64,000 bases of DNA from Hoeflea_A sp965204935 (GTDB taxonomy: Bacteria > Pseudomonadota > Alphaproteobacteria > Rhizobiales > Rhizobiaceae), in NCBI RefSeq assembly GCF_965204935.1, contig NZ_CBDBFO010000001.1. The stretch is one strand, 5' to 3'. Under the pieces are notes generated by a model. The model was given only the letters and a program-made list of their open reading frames with translations, was not told where the DNA came from and did no database searches. Position numbers and translations under genes: made by a program. How positions within the stretch are numbered: position 1 is the first letter of the stretch; each line of letters begins with the position of its first letter. Below are positions 25,356 to 34,401 of the stretch, piece after piece.

Positions 25356-26738
25356 ATGACGACCATTGACTCCATAAGGCGAGAGCACGAACGGTACCCG
25401 CCAAAGGGCTATCGGCGCTTTACGCGCTGGTTCACGCGCCGGATCCCGACCGGCCTTTACGGGCGCACGCTCCTCATCATCATCCTGCCCATGGTCATAC
25501 TGCAGTCGGTGATCGCCTTCGTCTTCATGGAGCGCCACTGGCAAACCGTAACCCAGCGGCTATCGACCGCCGTTACGCGGGATATCGCCGCCATCATTGA
25601 CGTGATCGAGACCTATCCCCAGGACGCCAATTACGATGAGATCACCCGCATGGCGCGGGATCGGCTGGAACTGAATATTGCCATCGAGCCGGACGGCACC
25701 TTGCCGCCGCCGCGTTCCAAGCCGTTCTTCTCGATCCTCGATTCGATCCTCAGCGAAGAAGTCACGCGCCAGATCCGGCGCCCGTTCTGGATCGACACGA
25801 TCGGCGATTCCAATCTGGTCGAGATCCGCATCCTGCTTGACGACAAGGTATTGCGCGTCTTTGCCCGCCGCAGTCAGGCCTATGCCTCCAACACGCATAT
25901 TTTCCTTTTGTGGATGGTTGGAACGTCGATGGTCCTGCTGATCATCGCCATCCTGTTCCTGCGCGGCCAGATCAGGCCGATCCTCAGTCTTGCCGATGCC
26001 GCCGAAAGCTTCGGCAAGGGCCAGAAAATGCCCGAGGATTTCCGCCCGCGCGGCGCTGACGAGATCCGCCGTGCCGGTCTCGCCTTTATCCGGATGCGCG
26101 AACGGATCGAGCGGCAGATCGAGCAACGGACCGCCATGCTGACCGGTGTCAGCCACGACCTGCGAACCATTCTCACCCGGTTCCGCCTGCAGCTTGCTCT
26201 TGTTGGCAACGAGGCGGAAACCATACGCCTGAACGACGATATCGACGATATGCAGTCGATGCTCGAGGGCTACCTGTCCTTCGCCCGCGGCGAAGCCCAG
26301 GAAGATGTCGGCGAGCTCGATCTGAACAAGCTGTTCGAAAAGCTCAATGAGCACGCACGGGTCCATGACCGCAACCTGACCTGCACGCTGAACGGGCCGT
26401 CAACGGTCGAGGTCCGGCCGAACGCATTCTCGCGCCTTGTCATCAATCTCGTGTCGAATGCCTGCAGGCACGCGGAAAATGTCCAGGTCGAGGCAACCAT
26501 CCGCACGGGATGGCTGACCGTCACAATCGACGATGATGGCCCAGGCATCGCTCCGGACATGCGCGAGGACGTCTTCAAGCCGTTCTTCCGCCTCGATGAA
26601 GCCCGCAATCAGGACAAGAGCGGGACCGGCCTTGGCCTGGCGATCGCGCTCGACATTGCCCGCAGCCATGGCGGCGATATCTCGCTCGCCGACAGTCCGA
26701 TGGGCGGCCTGCGGGCCGTGGTGCGGGTTCCGGCTTAG
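25356..26738 (+). CDS. Membrane sensor histidine kinase, EnvZ-like
   Basis: The 460-residue kinase has two membrane helices (LIIILPMVILQSVIAFVFM and FLLWMVGTSMVLLIIAILFL) around a periplasmic domain of about 130 residues. A HAMP linker follows, then the phospho-accepting histidine in TGVSHDLRTILTRFRL and the HATPase domain with N (LVINLVSNACRHAE), G1 (VTIDDDGPGIA) and G2 (GTGLGLAIALDIARSHGG) boxes. ATG 25356 follows an in-frame TTG. It lies 144 bases after the response regulator and very probably phosphorylates it. Signal unknown. Confidence 0.92.
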   Translation: MTTIDSIRREHERYPPKGYRRFTRWFTRRIPTGLYGRTLLIIILPMVILQSVIAFVFMERHWQTVTQRLSTAVTRDIAAIIDVIETYPQDANYDEITRMARDRLELNIAIEPDGTLPPPRSKPFFSILDSILSEEVTRQIRRPFWIDTIGDSNLVEIRILLDDKVLRVFARRSQAYASNTHIFLLWMVGTSMVLLIIAILFLRGQIRPILSLADAAESFGKGQKMPEDFRPRGADEIRRAGLAFIRMRERIERQIEQRTAMLTGVSHDLRTILTRFRLQLALVGNEAETIRLNDDIDDMQSMLEGYLSFARGEAQEDVGELDLNKLFEKLNEHARVHDRNLTCTLNGPSTVEVRPNAFSRLVINLVSNACRHAENVQVEATIRTGWLTVTIDDDGPGIAPDMREDVFKPFFRLDEARNQDKSGTGLGLAIALDIARSHGGDISLADSPMGGLRAVVRVPA

Positions 26739-26742
26739 CCGG

Positions 26743-27084
26743 TCAAAACAAACGGCCGCCGTCCGGCACCGTCTTGTCGATGGCTGCCAGCACCACTTCG
26801 CCTTCCTCGTCGGGAAAACCCAGCACCAGCACCTCTGACATCATCGGGCCGATCTGGCGAGGCGGGAAATTGACAACGGCCATCACCTGCCGCCCGATAA
26901 GATCCTGCGGTGAATAGTGCCTTGTGATTTGCGCCGACGACTTGCGCACACCCATATCAGGACCGAAATCGACCTTAAGCTTGATGGCCGGTTTTCGCGC
27001 CTCGGGAAATGGTTCGGCCTCTATGATGGTGCCGGCCCGGATATCGACCTTTTCGAAATCGGACCATGCGATCTGATCAGACAT
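26743..27084 (-). CDS. csaA: tRNA-binding domain protein CsaA
   Basis: The 113-residue protein is a single OB-fold tRNA-binding domain (FEKVDIRAGTIIEAEPFPEARK, LKVDFG, RQVMAVVNFPPRQIGPMMSEVLVLG). CsaA is a small dimeric, chaperone-like protein with affinity for tRNA and export substrates. Length is standard. It ends 4 bases from the histidine kinase stop (convergent) and starts three bases after proC, so it is cotranscribed with proC. Confidence 0.93.
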   Translation of the reverse strand: MSDQIAWSDFEKVDIRAGTIIEAEPFPEARKPAIKLKVDFGPDMGVRKSSAQITRHYSPQDLIGRQVMAVVNFPPRQIGPMMSEVLVLGFPDEEGEVVLAAIDKTVPDGGRLF

Positions 27085-27087
27085 TGT

Positions 27088-27903
27088 TCACCCGTGCTCC
27101 GCCAGCTCGTGGGCACGGTTCTTGGCCGCCGCGATCGCCTCGTCGAACAGCGCCTGCAAACCGTCCTCGCGCATCAGGATGTCGAGCGCCGCCGCCGTCG
27201 TGCCGCCGGGAGAGGTCACGCTCCTGCGCAGGTCAGCCGCATCGTCATCGGATCGGTGCAGCAACTCTCCGGCGCCCGAAACGGTCGCCCGCGCCAGCCG
27301 CATCGCCATGTCGGCGTCAAGGCCTGCCTTGCGACCGGCCTCCGCCATGCATTCGACCAGATGGAAGATATAGGCAGGCCCGCTGCCCGAAAGGGCCGTA
27401 ACGGCATCGATCTGGTCCTCGGTCCCGACCCATTCGACCGGACCGGTCACCACCAGGAGCGCATTGGCAAATTCACGCTGTTTTTCGCTCACCTTGTCAT
27501 TGGTCACCGCAGCCGTCACGCCGCGCCCGATCATGGCCGCCATATTCGGCATCGCCCGCACCACCGGGATATCGCCGAGATGACCGGTGATCGTTCCGAT
27601 TGTGGTTCCGGCGGCAATGGAGACACAAACCGTGTCCGGGCCGATCATCGGCTTTAACCCCGGCAGAACGGTGCCCATCAACTGGGGTTTGATAGCCATG
27701 ACAAGCGCACCGGCTGCCAGATCGTCCGGAACGGCCGGGCAGTGTCGGATACCTTCAGAATTCAGAAGTTCGGCCATGGCCGGTGGGGGTGTCGGATCGA
27801 CAACGACGATCGTGCCCGGTTCAGTTCCGGACGCGAGCCATCCACGCATCATCGCACCACCCATGTGACCGGCGCCCACAAGGACGACGGGACCGGATGT
27901 CAT
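27088..27903 (-). CDS. proC: Pyrroline-5-carboxylate reductase
   Basis: The 271-residue enzyme catalyses the last step of proline synthesis with NAD(P)H. The Rossmann motif is VLVGAGHMGGAMMRGW at the N-terminus. VRAMPNMAAMIGRGVTA and the C-terminal proline-synthesis signature around ALSGSGPAYIFHLVECMAEA and SVTSPGGTTAAALDIL are present. It is downstream of the YbjN gene and upstream of csaA on the same strand, with short spacers, so the three are probably one operon. Confidence 0.95.
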   Translation of the reverse strand: MTSGPVVLVGAGHMGGAMMRGWLASGTEPGTIVVVDPTPPPAMAELLNSEGIRHCPAVPDDLAAGALVMAIKPQLMGTVLPGLKPMIGPDTVCVSIAAGTTIGTITGHLGDIPVVRAMPNMAAMIGRGVTAAVTNDKVSEKQREFANALLVVTGPVEWVGTEDQIDAVTALSGSGPAYIFHLVECMAEAGRKAGLDADMAMRLARATVSGAGELLHRSDDDAADLRRSVTSPGGTTAAALDILMREDGLQALFDEAIAAAKNRAHELAEHG

Positions 27904-27931
27904 ATTGCCAGACCTCCCTGGTTTGTGTCTG

Positions 27932-28432
27932 TCAGGCCTCTCCGACGGTCTCGAAGAGGACCGTTTCGGTGGCGCTCTTGGCGTCCATACCTGACCAGAT
28001 CACAAACTGAAAGGCCTGAAAATACAATTCGCAGGTTTCCAGCGCGCTCGACAAAAGCACCTCGACCTGCTGATTGGTCGGCTCGGCGCCGCCCGACAAC
28101 AGCAATGACTGCCGGAAGATGACCACATCCTCCTGCTGCCAGAAGTCGAAATGGCCCATCAGGATCTGCCCGTTGAGCAGATGCAGGAGCGTAACCACTT
28201 CGCTGACCCGGTTATCCGGCACCTTGATGTCGAATGCACACGCCAGGTGGAGGGCCTCGAAATCCTCCATCCATGAAAAGGAAACGTGGTACTCAGACCA
28301 GCGCCCCTCGACGGTCATGGCGATCTCGTCTTCGCCCGACCTTTCGAAAGACCAGTCGTTGTTGGCCGCGACGTACTCAATCATGTCAACAGGATTGAGC
28401 TCGCGTTCATATTCAAATTCCATAAGGCTCAT
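27932..28432 (-). CDS. YbjN-domain protein
   Basis: The 166-residue soluble protein fits the YbjN/type III chaperone-like family common in Alphaproteobacteria: NDWSFERSGEDEIAMTVEGR, YHVSFSWMEDFEALHLACAF, VVTLLHLLNGQILMGHFDFW, and VEVLLSSALETCELYFQAFQ. YbjN proteins affect stress and envelope phenotypes, but the mechanism is unclear. ATG 28432 is taken because it opens the conserved part; nine upstream codons in frame are less likely. First gene of the proC-csaA run. Confidence 0.88.
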   Translation of the reverse strand: MSLMEFEYERELNPVDMIEYVAANNDWSFERSGEDEIAMTVEGRWSEYHVSFSWMEDFEALHLACAFDIKVPDNRVSEVVTLLHLLNGQILMGHFDFWQQEDVVIFRQSLLLSGGAEPTNQQVEVLLSSALETCELYFQAFQFVIWSGMDAKSATETVLFETVGEA

Positions 28433-28695
28433 GCCGCACCTTTTCTCCCCGAATATCAATGTTCACAGGCGCAAAAAATCCTCGCCGCGCCCACGCTGAA
28501 CCCGGAAGCAACTCACGCACACTACAAACAAAAACCGGACCATCTGCCACTCGCCCACAAAGGCAGTCAAAGCCCGCTTCGAATCATCTTTTAAAATCAG
28601 TGTATAACGGCCAAGTCACAGTGCCACCCCTTAATTGGCGGCGTATCGAAATCCGGTGTGGATACGCGGTGAATCATTTCCCGAGGACCTGAGTC
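28433..28695. other. Intergenic region at the edge of the accessory zone
   Basis: No gene is seen except that its last bases would have held the start of the LysR gene now beyond the IS5 element. No tRNA, integrase or attachment repeat is visible here. Confidence 0.4.
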
Positions 28696-28739
28696 TAAGA
28701 GCCTGAATCTAAAGTTTTACGTTGCATTGCAGTGCCTTG

Positions 28740-29060
28740 CCAGTCTGCGTGTCACCAGGCGGATGCTCTGATGTCCGCTGTCAAGGTTTGGCACGTCGAA
28801 TATCCGGCCGATCCAGAACGAGGAGGAGATCGGCTGTTCATGATATTGATCGCGCATGGGTGGAGGCGGAACTGAAGGACGTCGGTGATCAAGCTCTGAT
28901 GCGCGGGTTGGCTACCGCATTTCCGATTGTGCGTCCGGGTCTGTTCCTGTCTTACAGCGGGCGTCGGCCAGTAGCCGGCCACAAAGCATTCGACGGACAT
29001 TTCCCTGCCGTGGTCCCGCCTCCGCCCATGCGCGAGTTTCGTGTTGCCACAAGGGCAAGA
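28740..29060 (-). ncRNA. Candidate bridge-RNA region of the IS110-family element
   Basis: IS110-family transposases use a structured guide (bridge) RNA encoded in the non-coding end of the element. Here the only long non-coding end is the 320 bases downstream of the transposase, the arrangement of the IS1111 group. Several self-complementary stretches are present (for example GGCCAGTAGCCGGCC near 28966). RNA structure and loops were not computed. Confidence 0.35.
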
Positions 29061-30170
29061 TCAGCTTGCCTGCGCCTCCCTGGCAACGGCCCACATGAAG
29101 CCGGCCAGTTCGCGGGCGACCGCAGTGCAGACCACCGTTGGCCGCTTGCCGCGTCCACTCAGCGTTCGGTACCGGGCCGTCAAGCGGCTCTGCGCCTTCC
29201 ATGCGATCTCGCGCACGCGCGGTGACGCCTGCTCCAGTCTGTACAGCTTCTTTATCCCGACCCTGGGCGGATGCCGATAGGCCCAGGCGCTCTCGACCAG
29301 CATTTGGCGCACCCGGCTGTTTCCTGCCTTGGTGATGCCGCCGCGCCTGATAGTGTCGCCAGTCGAGCGCTCACCGGGAACGAGGCCGAGATATCCCATG
29401 AGCTGGCGCGGACTTTCGAACCGGCTCACGTCGCCAACTTCGGTGACGAATGTCACAGCGACGATCAGGTCCACGCCACGCAAAGTCCGGAGCGCTCGTA
29501 CGACCGGTGCCAACGACCAGGCCGGAACGAACTCCTCGATGGTGCGCTCCAGCCGTTCAACCCGCTCTTTGGAGATGCGTACGGCTTCAACCATTTCCTG
29601 GAGCGCAATCTGGTGCGCCGGGTGATCGAACGTCTGTTCCTGCAACCAGCGCAAATAGCGCATCGTCCAGCCTTTCTTGCGCGGATAGACGCGGCCGTGC
29701 TTGAGCATGAAAGCGCTCACCTGCTGGCGATGGACCCGCAGCACCTCGACCGCTGCCGACCGTGCGCGGACGAGATCCCGCATCGCCTCGTGGCCTGCAT
29801 CGGGAACCCACACCGCAGTAAGCTCGCCGGCGCGCAAAAGCCGGGCGAGCGAGAGAGCGTCCCGGCGGTTCGTCTTCACCCGGTCGCCAGGCTTCCTTGG
29901 GATCAGCGACGGGGCGACGACCGTGCATTCATGCCCGAGAGAACGGATGAGCCGATAGAGCCCATAGCCTGTCGGTCCGGCCTCATAGCAAAAATGCAGT
30001 CGATCAAATCTGTCGGCGATCCGCTGAATGGTCCGGCGCATGCTTGCGACACAAGCGTCGACTTCTCCGAAGAAGCGAACTTCTCCCTCACGGCCCGCAT
30101 CGGCAATCGCGATGGCGTTTCTCAATTTGGCAACATCGATTCCGACAAATGCTTCTCTATAATCTGCCAC
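29061..30170 (-). CDS. IS110-family transposase
   Basis: The 369-residue protein has an N-terminal RuvC-like DEDD domain (EAFVGIDVAKLRNAIAIAD, FCYEAGPTGYGLYRLI, VKTNRRDALSLARLLRAGEL) and a C-terminal Transposase_20 domain (LRTLRGVDLIVAVTFVTEVG, FESPRQLMGYLGLVPGERST, GNSRVRQMLVESAWAYRHP), which contains the catalytic-type serine region. GTG 30170 is chosen because GGAGG lies seven bases upstream; a longer frame would extend into the IS5 element. The frame is intact. Confidence 0.93.
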   Translation of the reverse strand: MADYREAFVGIDVAKLRNAIAIADAGREGEVRFFGEVDACVASMRRTIQRIADRFDRLHFCYEAGPTGYGLYRLIRSLGHECTVVAPSLIPRKPGDRVKTNRRDALSLARLLRAGELTAVWVPDAGHEAMRDLVRARSAAVEVLRVHRQQVSAFMLKHGRVYPRKKGWTMRYLRWLQEQTFDHPAHQIALQEMVEAVRISKERVERLERTIEEFVPAWSLAPVVRALRTLRGVDLIVAVTFVTEVGDVSRFESPRQLMGYLGLVPGERSTGDTIRRGGITKAGNSRVRQMLVESAWAYRHPPRVGIKKLYRLEQASPRVREIAWKAQSRLTARYRTLSGRGKRPTVVCTAVARELAGFMWAVAREAQAS

Positions 30171-30246
30171 GGCTCGTCCTCCTGTGATGAGGATCGGCTC
30201 AGCCCATCCGAGCAACCCTCGAACGTGCAGTGTAGGGCGAGCCACC

Positions 30247-31053
30247 TCACCGGTAGAAACGGACATACGGTCTTGCAATGTGCGCCCAGGCGGTTGAACT
30301 TTCGACGGTGTTCTCCCAGTCTTTGGCCAACCGGCGGCACCTTCCCAACCATGCAAAAGTACGCTCGACCACCCAACGCATGGGCAGCAGAACGAAACCC
30401 TTTACCGCACCTGGTCGCTTGACGATCTCCAGGGTCCACTTGTTGCCCATGGTTTGTCGGAGCTTGTCACCTGCATACCCGCCGTCGGCGAAAATATGGC
30501 GCAGCCAGGGGAACTTTTTACCGACAGCCTTGAGCACATCGGGTGCACCGTCACGGTCCTGGATGTTGGCGGCATGAACGATGATCACCAGCAGAAGCCC
30601 AAGGACGTCCGTCACGATATGACGCTTGCGCCCCTTGGTCTTTTTGCCGGCGTCATAGCCGCAAACACCACCACTTTCTGTCGTTTTTACGCTTTGGCTG
30701 TCGATCACGCCAGCCGTCGGCTGCGCATCGCGCCCTTCCAATTCACGGGCAGCGGTGACCAGCAGATCGTTCATTGCCTCCAGAATACCGGCATTGCGCC
30801 AAGCGTAGAAATATCCCTGCACTGTCGTCATGGGCGGGAAGTCAATTGGCAGCGCACGCCACTGACAGCCTGTCGATCCGATGTAGAAAATCGCGTTGAT
30901 TACTTCGCGCATGTCTGCGGTCCGGGGGCGTCCTCCGGGGCGTGCTGGTGGAACCATAGGTTCGAGGATTGCCCATTCTTCGTTCGTAACGTCACTTGGA
31001 TAACGATCCGTTTTGCGGTTATACGTGAGGCGGGCGGTATCAGTCCAAGGCAC
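30247..31053 (-). CDS. IS5-family transposase
   Basis: The 268-residue single-frame transposase begins with a DUF4096-like insertion domain (VTNEEWAILEPMVPPARPGG, STGCQWRALPIDFPPMTTVQ). It continues with the DDE catalytic core (AGVIDSQSVKTTESGGVCGY, RHIVTDVLGLLLVIIVHAAN, HIFADGGYAGDKLRQ, VLLPMRWVVERTFAWLGRCR). The start is GTG 31053 with GGAGG seven bases upstream. It appears intact even though the element's 3' end was invaded by an IS110-family element. Confidence 0.93.
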   Translation of the reverse strand: MPWTDTARLTYNRKTDRYPSDVTNEEWAILEPMVPPARPGGRPRTADMREVINAIFYIGSTGCQWRALPIDFPPMTTVQGYFYAWRNAGILEAMNDLLVTAARELEGRDAQPTAGVIDSQSVKTTESGGVCGYDAGKKTKGRKRHIVTDVLGLLLVIIVHAANIQDRDGAPDVLKAVGKKFPWLRHIFADGGYAGDKLRQTMGNKWTLEIVKRPGAVKGFVLLPMRWVVERTFAWLGRCRRLAKDWENTVESSTAWAHIARPYVRFYR

Positions 31054-31151
31054 AGTGGTTCCTCCGTTCGGTTTTCGATTGCGAACATGGAATCACAATT
31101 GACTGGTATCGCTCAACAATTTTTCCCAAAGACTTTTCGGTCAGGCTCTAA

Positions 31152-32056
31152 GATATTTTCTGGCCGTTGCCGAGACGCTGAATTTCACGCGGGCCGCGCA
31201 ACAATGCCGCGTGAGACAGCCGAGCCTGACGCGGGCCATCAGGGAGCTGGAGGAGGAACTGGGCGGCGCCCTGCTTTGCAGGGAGCGCTCGCATACGCAC
31301 CTGACCGAACTCGGCCGCTCGATGCTGCCGCTCCTGAAGCGGTGTCACGCCAGCGCCCTCGACGCCAAGGCCCTGGCCGAAAGGCGGTTGCGCGGCGAAC
31401 AGGCGCCGTTGAGGCTGGCGATTTCGCACACGGTCTCCATGGACCTGCTTGCAGGGCACCTCATGGCCTTGAACCGCAAGTTTCCCGCGCTCGAGATCGG
31501 CTACCTCAGGGGCACCGCCGCCGAAATCGTCGACCGGCTCGAGAAGGGTGAGGCGGAACTGGCCATCGCGGGACCGCTCGGCGCGGACCGGCGGCGTATG
31601 CACAGGCTTGCGCTGTTCGATGAGGACTTCGTACTGGCCGTCAGCGAATGCCACCCCTGCGCCGGACAGGCCATCGCACTTTCGCAGCTGCGCGACGTTC
31701 CGCTCATGATCCGGCCCTATTGCGAGAACCATCCGGACATCGCCGACCTGTTCGACAGGGCCGGCATCGATCCCGGCAAGGCTTGCCATGTCATGCAGGA
31801 CAAGGATGCGATCGCGTTCATCAGCGCCGGCCTGGGGGCATGCGTCATTCCCGAAAGCGTCGGCGCCGGCCGCGGGATCCGGACGGTCGCGGTCAGCGGC
31901 ATGAAGCTGAAACGAAGCGTATGCCTCTACGCGCCGGCGGCAACCGAACGCACCCCCGCCGCCGCCGCCCTGACGGGCCTGCTCTGTTCGGCGGACTGGA
32001 AGAGCGCCCGGCGCCGCACCTTCCAGCACCGCACCGCCCGCATCGCGTCATCGTAA
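31152..32056 (+). pseudogene. LysR-family regulator, start removed by IS5 insertion
   Basis: The frame opens directly at the element boundary with RYFLAVAETLNFTRAAQQ, which is the middle of the first helix of a LysR DNA-binding domain, and continues for about 300 residues with a normal effector domain (HTVSMDLLAGHLMALNRKFP, ELAIAGPLGADRR, AFISAGLGACVIPESVGAG). Rejoining across the TAA duplication extends it upstream through LSL to the pre-insertion 5' region at about 28,690. The original start was upstream; a GTG at 31211 is unlikely to give a working protein because the helix-turn-helix would be broken. Confidence 0.82.
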
Positions 32057-32162
32057 CCTGTGCATGCTCAGGCAGCGGTGCAAATCACCGCGACCTGGAA
32101 AAGCGCGTCCGACTGGGACACACCCTTGTCAACGCAGAATGAATTTCCCCTCCACCTCGGTG

Positions 32163-32933
32163 CTATACGATCAGACCAAACCGAATTGCAATGGATACTG
32201 AGTGCATCCTGGAGTTGGCGTTAAGCTTCTTTGAAATATCAATTAAATAAGAATTCACTGTGTTTACGGACACACCCATCTCATTGGCAATCGCCTCACT
32301 CCTGAATCCATTTGCCACGAGTTGTAGGTACGATCGCTCCCGGCTTGAGAGATTGCTTTGCCGTGCGCTCTGCGCTCTGTCCAGCAAAAAAAGTTTCCTT
32401 ACAATTTCACAGGTCCTTTGATGAACTTCAAAAATACTGTGATTGGAAATGTGCAGTTCCTGCCCGAAGAATAAACAGTAACCGGTCGCAATCCGTCCAA
32501 GCACGGCAGGAAACCCCAGTCCTGACACTTCGTACGAACCGGTTTTCAAAGGGCTCAGAAATAACCCGCGGGCACAAGTTTCTCCACTTCTACTTGACCA
32601 ATTAAATGGCAGGAATGAGCGTCTCATGTGCAATATGGCAGCATTATCCAGTGATGATACATCTTTCACCATAGTACTATCGAGATTGCCGCAAATGAAA
32701 TTAGGGCCACAACTCGAAGAAACACCCAGAAGGTTTACGCGACATACAAGAAACCCGCGGGCCTTGATTTCATTTTGCAACTCCCTCAATGCGATCTCCA
32801 ATTCGATCGCGGTTTCCGATACCGCCTGTGCATTTTGCAACTGAAAACCATTCGCCGGAGCACTCCCGCTGGCACTGGCTGCTTCAGAGTTACCCATTGC
32901 ACGCACCTTTTGAACAAGCTCATGGGGATTCAT
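32163..32933 (-). CDS. LuxR-family transcriptional regulator
   Basis: The 256-residue protein ends in a LuxR-type HTH (LSSRERSYLQLVANGFRSEA, IANEMGVSVNTVNSYLIDIS, KKLNANSRMHSVSIAIRFGL). The N-terminal 180 residues (ELEIALRELQNEIKARGFLV, MVKDVSSLDNAAILHMRRSF) may be an autoinducer-binding-like domain, but the usual Trp/Tyr/Asp ligand residues cannot be confirmed by eye. No LuxI-type synthase is nearby. The gene is clearly more AT-rich than its surroundings, suggesting acquisition from elsewhere. The ribosome site is weak. Confidence 0.8.
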   Translation of the reverse strand: MNPHELVQKVRAMGNSEAASASGSAPANGFQLQNAQAVSETAIELEIALRELQNEIKARGFLVCRVNLLGVSSSCGPNFICGNLDSTMVKDVSSLDNAAILHMRRSFLPFNWSSRSGETCARGLFLSPLKTGSYEVSGLGFPAVLGRIATGYCLFFGQELHISNHSIFEVHQRTCEIVRKLFLLDRAQSARQSNLSSRERSYLQLVANGFRSEAIANEMGVSVNTVNSYLIDISKKLNANSRMHSVSIAIRFGLIV

Positions 32934-33117
32934 AACTATGATTTACGGACAACCATCGGAGTGATTGTTTCCATAGGCATGGTTTATCCGCTTTTCCGAA
33001 CCGTGCCCCATCGGGTTTGCAAGCAGCTTCGCTTGTCGCAGGGTCCTGCCCCGTTGGGTGCCCTGTGGCGGAAATCATCGGCACAGCCTGTGTGTGTGTC
33101 CAGTCCGCTTCCGGTTC

Positions 33118-33250
33118 ATTGACAACCTCACGCTGACGGGCGGCAAGGGCGCCGATATCTTCGCGTTCGCGGCGGGAGACGGGCGCGACACCATTGCCGA
33201 TTTCCGAAAGGGCGACACGATCCGCATCGACGGGGTGAGCGGCCTACCGT
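33118..33250 (+). pseudogene. RTX-type exported protein, C-terminal fragment
   Basis: The frame reads DNLTLTGGKGADIFAFAAGD and GRDTIADFRKGDTIRIDG, the peptide pattern found at the secretion end of RTX/hemolysin-type calcium-binding proteins. It has no start and merges into unrelated sequence. Only a remnant. Confidence 0.65.
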
Positions 33251-33339
33251 ATGCACACATCTTTTCCCGACCGCTGGATTTGGTCCTGAAGTTTGCTGTG
33301 TCATGTCGATTCTCCTCCTGTGGGAGGCCCGACACTTCC

Positions 33340-33840
33340 TGGCCTGGCAACTCGAACCTGGCCCGGGACGGCCATGACGTTACCTTCCATTGCCGCGACG
33401 GGCGCGACATGACGGGGCTCGGGCCCTTCGATCCGGTGACCTCATTGTGGTACGGCTACGTCCACCAGGAGAGCCTCGACGCGGTGTTCGCCCTGCTGGA
33501 GGCGATGGCCGGTTCGCTCGCCGCGGGGGGCGACCTCGTCATCGGCCTGTGCAATCCGCTGGGCCTGTTCGACGATGTGCCGCTTCATGCGCCGGCGGTC
33601 TATGGCGCGCGGATATCGGCGCAGGCGCTCGTGTGGCGTTTCACGCAAGCCGACGCAACGCACTTCGAGCGGAACATCGCCCCGCATCCGGACCTGATCG
33701 CCGAACGGCTCGCGCCGGGCTTCGAGGCGATGGAGCGGATCGATTATCCGCGCTCCGAGGCGGCTCCGCACTGGCCGCGCCGCGCGCTGCATCTTCGCGG
33801 CCGCCGCGGGCGTTCCGCCGCAACGGCGTATCGGGCGGCG
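33340..33840 (+). pseudogene. SAM-dependent methyltransferase-like fragment
   Basis: The frame reads RDGHDVTFHCRDGRDMTGLG, PFDPVTSLWYGYVHQESLDA, VFALLEAMAGSLAAGGDLVI, then HFERNIAPHPDLIAERLAPG. This resembles the middle and end of a class I methyltransferase (post-SAM-site acidic segment, LxPGG-like AAGGDLVI). No start, no N-terminal glycine loop; it runs in the same frame as the RTX fragment, with a clear change of content between them. Function cannot be assigned. Confidence 0.45.
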
Positions 33841-33870
33841 TTCCCGCAATCCGAAGCGGAAACGCCGGCC

Positions 33871-34293
33871 CTAGACGCCGCCCATGAAGCGCAGGATCGC
33901 GATCATGATGGCGTTGAGGACGGCAAAGCCGCCGAGCAGGCGCCAGGTCAGGTCGAACTTCGCCCTTTCGATCTTCGTTTCGAGGCGCTGTTCGACGCCA
34001 TCGATCTTCCCGTTCATGTCGGACCGCAGGAGATCGATGGCGGCGCCGAGTTCCTTGTCGCCACTCTCCATCTCGGACCGCAGGAGATCGATATCGGCTC
34101 TGAGACCGGTTTCAACCTTCTCCAGATCGGCCTTGAGACCGGTTTCAACCTTCTCCAGGTCGGCCTTCGTCGCGACGCCGCCGGTGACGCCGGCGTGGAT
34201 CGACAGGGTGATGGCCTCGGCCTGCTCCTGTGGCAGTCCGGCGTCGCGCAGGCGCTGGATCTCGGCGATGGTGTTGAAGGCCGTTTCGGCCAT
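33871..34293 (-). CDS. Coiled-coil protein with C-terminal membrane helix (DUF1640-like)
   Basis: The 140-residue protein has an N-terminal UBA-like helical segment (FNTIAEIQRLRDAGLPQEQA), a long coiled coil containing a duplicated ADLEKVETGL unit, and a C-terminal hydrophobic helix (LTWRLLGGFAVLNAIMIAIL). That layout matches DUF1640/CCDC90-type proteins. ATG 34293 has AGAGGA nearby upstream. It is one of two related genes in tandem. Function unknown. Confidence 0.65.
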   Translation of the reverse strand: MAETAFNTIAEIQRLRDAGLPQEQAEAITLSIHAGVTGGVATKADLEKVETGLKADLEKVETGLRADIDLLRSEMESGDKELGAAIDLLRSDMNGKIDGVEQRLETKIERAKFDLTWRLLGGFAVLNAIMIAILRFMGGV

Positions 34294-34401
34294 GGCGCGT
34301 CCTCTTGTCTTTCCTCGCCCGAACATAGGCCATCCGGAGCTTCGTTTCCAGTGGGGCTTGCGGCGGCGAACCGGGCGGCGTTCGCGATATCCGGCGCACC
34401 G

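Larger units (their letters stand above)
28735..30231 (-). mobile_element. IS110-family element nested in the IS5 element
   Basis: The sequence TGCAGTG occurs at both junctions (about 28730-28736 and 30225-30231), and the host IS5 sequence is continuous across them. The element is about 1.5 kb, with a single DEDD transposase gene and about 325 bases of non-coding DNA downstream of it. There are no long terminal inverted repeats, as usual for this family. Exact ends are uncertain by the 7-base shared sequence. Confidence 0.7.
28699..31148 (-). mobile_element. IS5-family element interrupted by an IS110-family element
   Basis: Short inverted ends GAGCCTGA (28699-28706) and TCAGGCTC (31141-31148) are flanked by a TAA direct repeat (28696-28698 and 31149-31151), the 3-bp target type of many IS5-family members. 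The IS5 transposase lies at the right. The left part is occupied by an IS110-family element; removing it joins the transposase 3' end to the left terminal repeat within about 45 bases, giving a normal-size IS5 element near 950 bp. Confidence 0.8.

Noticed and set aside
28722..29225. A plus-strand frame inside the IS110-family element
   Set aside because: Lies in the non-coding end and antisense to the transposase; composition is not protein-like.
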